25,970 nucleotides of DNA. Source: Pseudomonadota bacterium. Lineage in GTDB: Bacteria > Desulfobacterota > Desulfobacteria > Desulfobacterales > Desulfobacteraceae. Positions 24,353 through 25,970 of this stretch are shown here, one piece after another. Both the position numbers and the translations under genes were made by a program. The notes below the pieces were generated by a model. That model worked only from the letters and a program-made list of their open reading frames with translations, was not told where the DNA came from and ran no database searches. Where the stretch lies: positions 1 through 25,970 of the forward strand of contig JAHIVS010000638.1 in assembly GCA_018816605.1 (NCBI GenBank). The letters run 5' to 3'. Numbering within the stretch: the stretch's first letter is position 1; each line of letters starts with the position of its first letter.

Positions 24353-25970
24353 ATGAGCACCATCCTGGTCCCAGCGCTGATCTCTGTAACCATCATGTCT
24401 CTCTTGGTGGCAGCTCTGTACTTTCATCTTTACTTGGTAAACAAGGATAGGCTGCTAAAATTATGGAGCGCGGCCTGGGGGCTATACTCCTTGCGCTTTA
24501 TCGTTCTGACACTGATGGTGTTGCACATTCTTCCCCCGTGGATGGTTGTGATCCAGGAGGCAGCCACCCTATTCAGTGCCCTTCTCTGTATGACGGGTGC
24601 TAACGCCCTGGCGAACCGATCGACACCCTCGTGGTGGCGGTATGGGGCAGGAGCGGCTCTGTGCTGGGTGGTGTTGACCCAGTTCCTGCATCTCCCATTC
24701 TTTTGGAGTGATCTGCCGGTTTCCGCTTTTACCGGTCTTCTCTTTGCCCTGTCTGGAGCCATCATTCTACGCCAGGTTCAAATCCCGGGTGTCGGACGGG
24801 CGGTGTCAAGCTATGCTCTGATCCTTTGGGGTATCCATCGGGCAGATTACACCTTTCTGCGGCCTGTGGCTTGGTTCGCTCCCTGGGGCTTTCTCCTCGC
24901 CTCTGTGCTTTTCCTTGCTGCCGCCATTGGTATATTGTTGCTCTATTATGATAAAATGCGGGCAGAGCTTTTAAAGGAAATCCAGGATCGCAATCTGGTA
25001 CAGAAAACCCTTGCTGAGAGTGAAGATAAGTATCGGATGCTCTTTGAAAATATGACACCGGGTGTTTTTTATCAAAGCGTTGACGGAGTTCTGACTGACT
25101 GCAATACGTCTGCGCTGGAGATGCTTGGGCTGACCCGTGACCAATTCATAGGAAAAACTTTTTTAGATCCACAGTGGAAAGTGATCAAAGAGGATGGTAC
25201 AGAGCTGTCCGGAGATGAACATCCTTCCATGGTTGCATTAAATATCGGCAAATCCGTTCATGACGAAGTTATTGGTGTTTTTAATCCACATAAGAAAGAG
25301 TATACCTGGCTTGTTGTTAATGCGATCCCACAATTTAAAACAGGTGTGGACAAACCTTATCAAGCATTTGTCACACTTCATGATATCACTGAACGCAAAA
25401 AAATGGAGGAACAACTTCACCAAGCCCAGAAAATGGAGTCCATTGGTCGGCTTGCCGGCGGGGTGGCACATGATTTCAACAATATGCTGAGCATCATTCT
25501 TGGCAATACTGAACTAATACTGGAGGATCTGGATCCTTCAAATCCTGTCATCGGCAGTCTGCATGAAATTCAAAAGGCCGCAGAACGTTCAACAAACCTC
25601 ACCCGTCAGCTATTGGCCTTTGCCCGTAAACAGACGATCTCCCCAAAAGTAATTGATCTGAATAAAACCATAGAAGGCATGCTTAAAATGCTCAGGCGCT
25701 TGATCGGTGAGAATATCGATCTGACCTGGTTGCCAAAAATCAATTTGTGGGCCATCAAGTTGGACCCATCCCAGGTTGATCAAATTTTGGCCAATCTATG
25801 TGTCAATGCAAGAGATGCCATAAAAGATGTCGGGAAAATCACCATTGAGACAGACAATGTGAGCTTTGACAATGATTATTGCATAGAGCATGATGGCTTT
25901 ATCCCTGGTGATTATGTAATGACGGCAATAAGCGACAATGGATGTGGAATGAGTAAGGAGATACTGTTCA
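24353..25970 (+). CDS. Multi-spanning membrane PAS histidine kinase, 3' end outside window
   Basis: 539 codons are present and the frame is open to the window edge. Residues 1 to about 205 are an integral membrane input module of six or seven hydrophobic segments with many Trp/Arg at loops (LKLWSAAWGLYSLRFIVL, WWRYGAGAALCWVV). A helical linker leads to a PAS domain at about 222-345 (SEDKYRMLFENMTPGVFYQ ... YQAFVTLHDITERKK). The dimerisation box MESIGRLAGGVAHDFNNML contains His373, and the ATPase N-box NLCVNARDAI and G1 box SDNGCG are visible. The window stops before the G2 box. Kinases of this layout very often end in one or more receiver domains, so it may be hybrid. TAAGGAG lies 5 nt before the ATG. 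The signal is unknown; the membrane module suggests a lipophilic or membrane-state cue, which is speculation. Confidence 0.92.
   Translation, partial: MSTILVPALISVTIMSLLVAALYFHLYLVNKDRLLKLWSAAWGLYSLRFIVLTLMVLHILPPWMVVIQEAATLFSALLCMTGANALANRSTPSWWRYGAGAALCWVVLTQFLHLPFFWSDLPVSAFTGLLFALSGAIILRQVQIPGVGRAVSSYALILWGIHRADYTFLRPVAWFAPWGFLLASVLFLAAAIGILLLYYDKMRAELLKEIQDRNLVQKTLAESEDKYRMLFENMTPGVFYQSVDGVLTDCNTSALEMLGLTRDQFIGKTFLDPQWKVIKEDGTELSGDEHPSMVALNIGKSVHDEVIGVFNPHKKEYTWLVVNAIPQFKTGVDKPYQAFVTLHDITERKKMEEQLHQAQKMESIGRLAGGVAHDFNNMLSIILGNTELILEDLDPSNPVIGSLHEIQKAAERSTNLTRQLLAFARKQTISPKVIDLNKTIEGMLKMLRRLIGENIDLTWLPKINLWAIKLDPSQVDQILANLCVNARDAIKDVGKITIETDNVSFDNDYCIEHDGFIPGDYVMTAISDNGCGMSKEILF

Noticed and set aside
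24762..25058. Minus-strand frames of 98 and 111 codons inside the last kinase
   Set aside because: They lie antisense to a continuous membrane-PAS-HisKA frame that starts at a good ribosome site, and have no domain pattern of their own.
1..25970. CRISPR arrays, tRNA or rRNA genes, complete insertion sequences, phage or defence genes
   Set aside because: I looked through the intergenic regions on both strands and saw no spaced direct repeats, no tRNA-like cloverleaf and no transposase, integrase or defence motifs. A covariance-model search would be needed to exclude divergent RNAs.

Overview
The window looks like chromosomal DNA of an anaerobic, probably sulfate-reducing, deltaproteobacterium of the Desulfobacteraceae type. 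The supporting signs are LL-diaminopimelate aminotransferase (DapL), a MoeA fused to a periplasmic-binding-protein-like domain beside a normal MoeA, GAF and PAS histidine kinases of the kind common in that group, a sigma-54 activator, a zinc-ribbon/PilZ protein, and a perfect FNR-type box in front of a Cys-rich small-protein operon. This placement is inferred from protein style; no rRNA or tRNA gene lies in the window.

Layout. (1) 1-1199, minus: a GAF plus AAA+ sigma-54 activator, cut by the window edge. It is divergent from a zinc-ribbon/PilZ gene (1434-1916), and the shared intergenic region holds a palindrome and a sigma-54-like element. (2) 1931-1989: a near-perfect 59-bp hairpin of REP type between convergent genes. 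(3) 1992-4433, minus: priA, divergent from upp-uraA (uracil salvage and uptake, 4565-6486), which ends in a strong terminator. (4) 6567-7070: an FNR-type box driving two very small conserved-looking proteins. (5) 7197-16153, minus: a run of eight collinear genes. Read in transcription order they are uppP, a phosphomannomutase/phosphoglucomutase, a UvrD/Rep helicase, two unlike MFS transporters, a DUF4438 protein, a beta-hydroxyacid dehydrogenase and a YqaA-type membrane protein. (6) 16334-17921, plus: a GAF histidine kinase followed by what reads as the decayed remnant of its own receiver domain. (7) 18050-19201, plus: a lipoprotein with vWA, calcium-repeat and OmpA domains, then two hairpins. 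(8) 19326-23785, minus: dapL, moeA and moeA-PBP, with a good candidate promoter upstream. (9) 23938-24352: an AT-rich stretch with no recognisable gene. (10) 24353-end, plus: a multi-spanning PAS histidine kinase, cut by the window edge.

How the genes work together. Housekeeping modules dominate: replication restart (PriA), uracil salvage (Upp/UraA), undecaprenyl carrier recycling with sugar-phosphate supply for envelope polymers (UppP and the mutase), and lysine/peptidoglycan precursor synthesis (DapL) joined by a 4-nt overlap to molybdenum/tungsten cofactor assembly (two MoeA types). The less ordinary points are the receiver-domain relic behind the kinase, the FNR-box operon of two tiny proteins, the DUF4438/dehydrogenase/transporter cluster as a possible uncharacterised metabolic unit, the palindromic element after the PilZ gene, and the divergent priA/upp promoters with overlapping -10 boxes. 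I found no CRISPR array, complete insertion sequence, prophage or defence island, and nothing that I would call a wholly new system.
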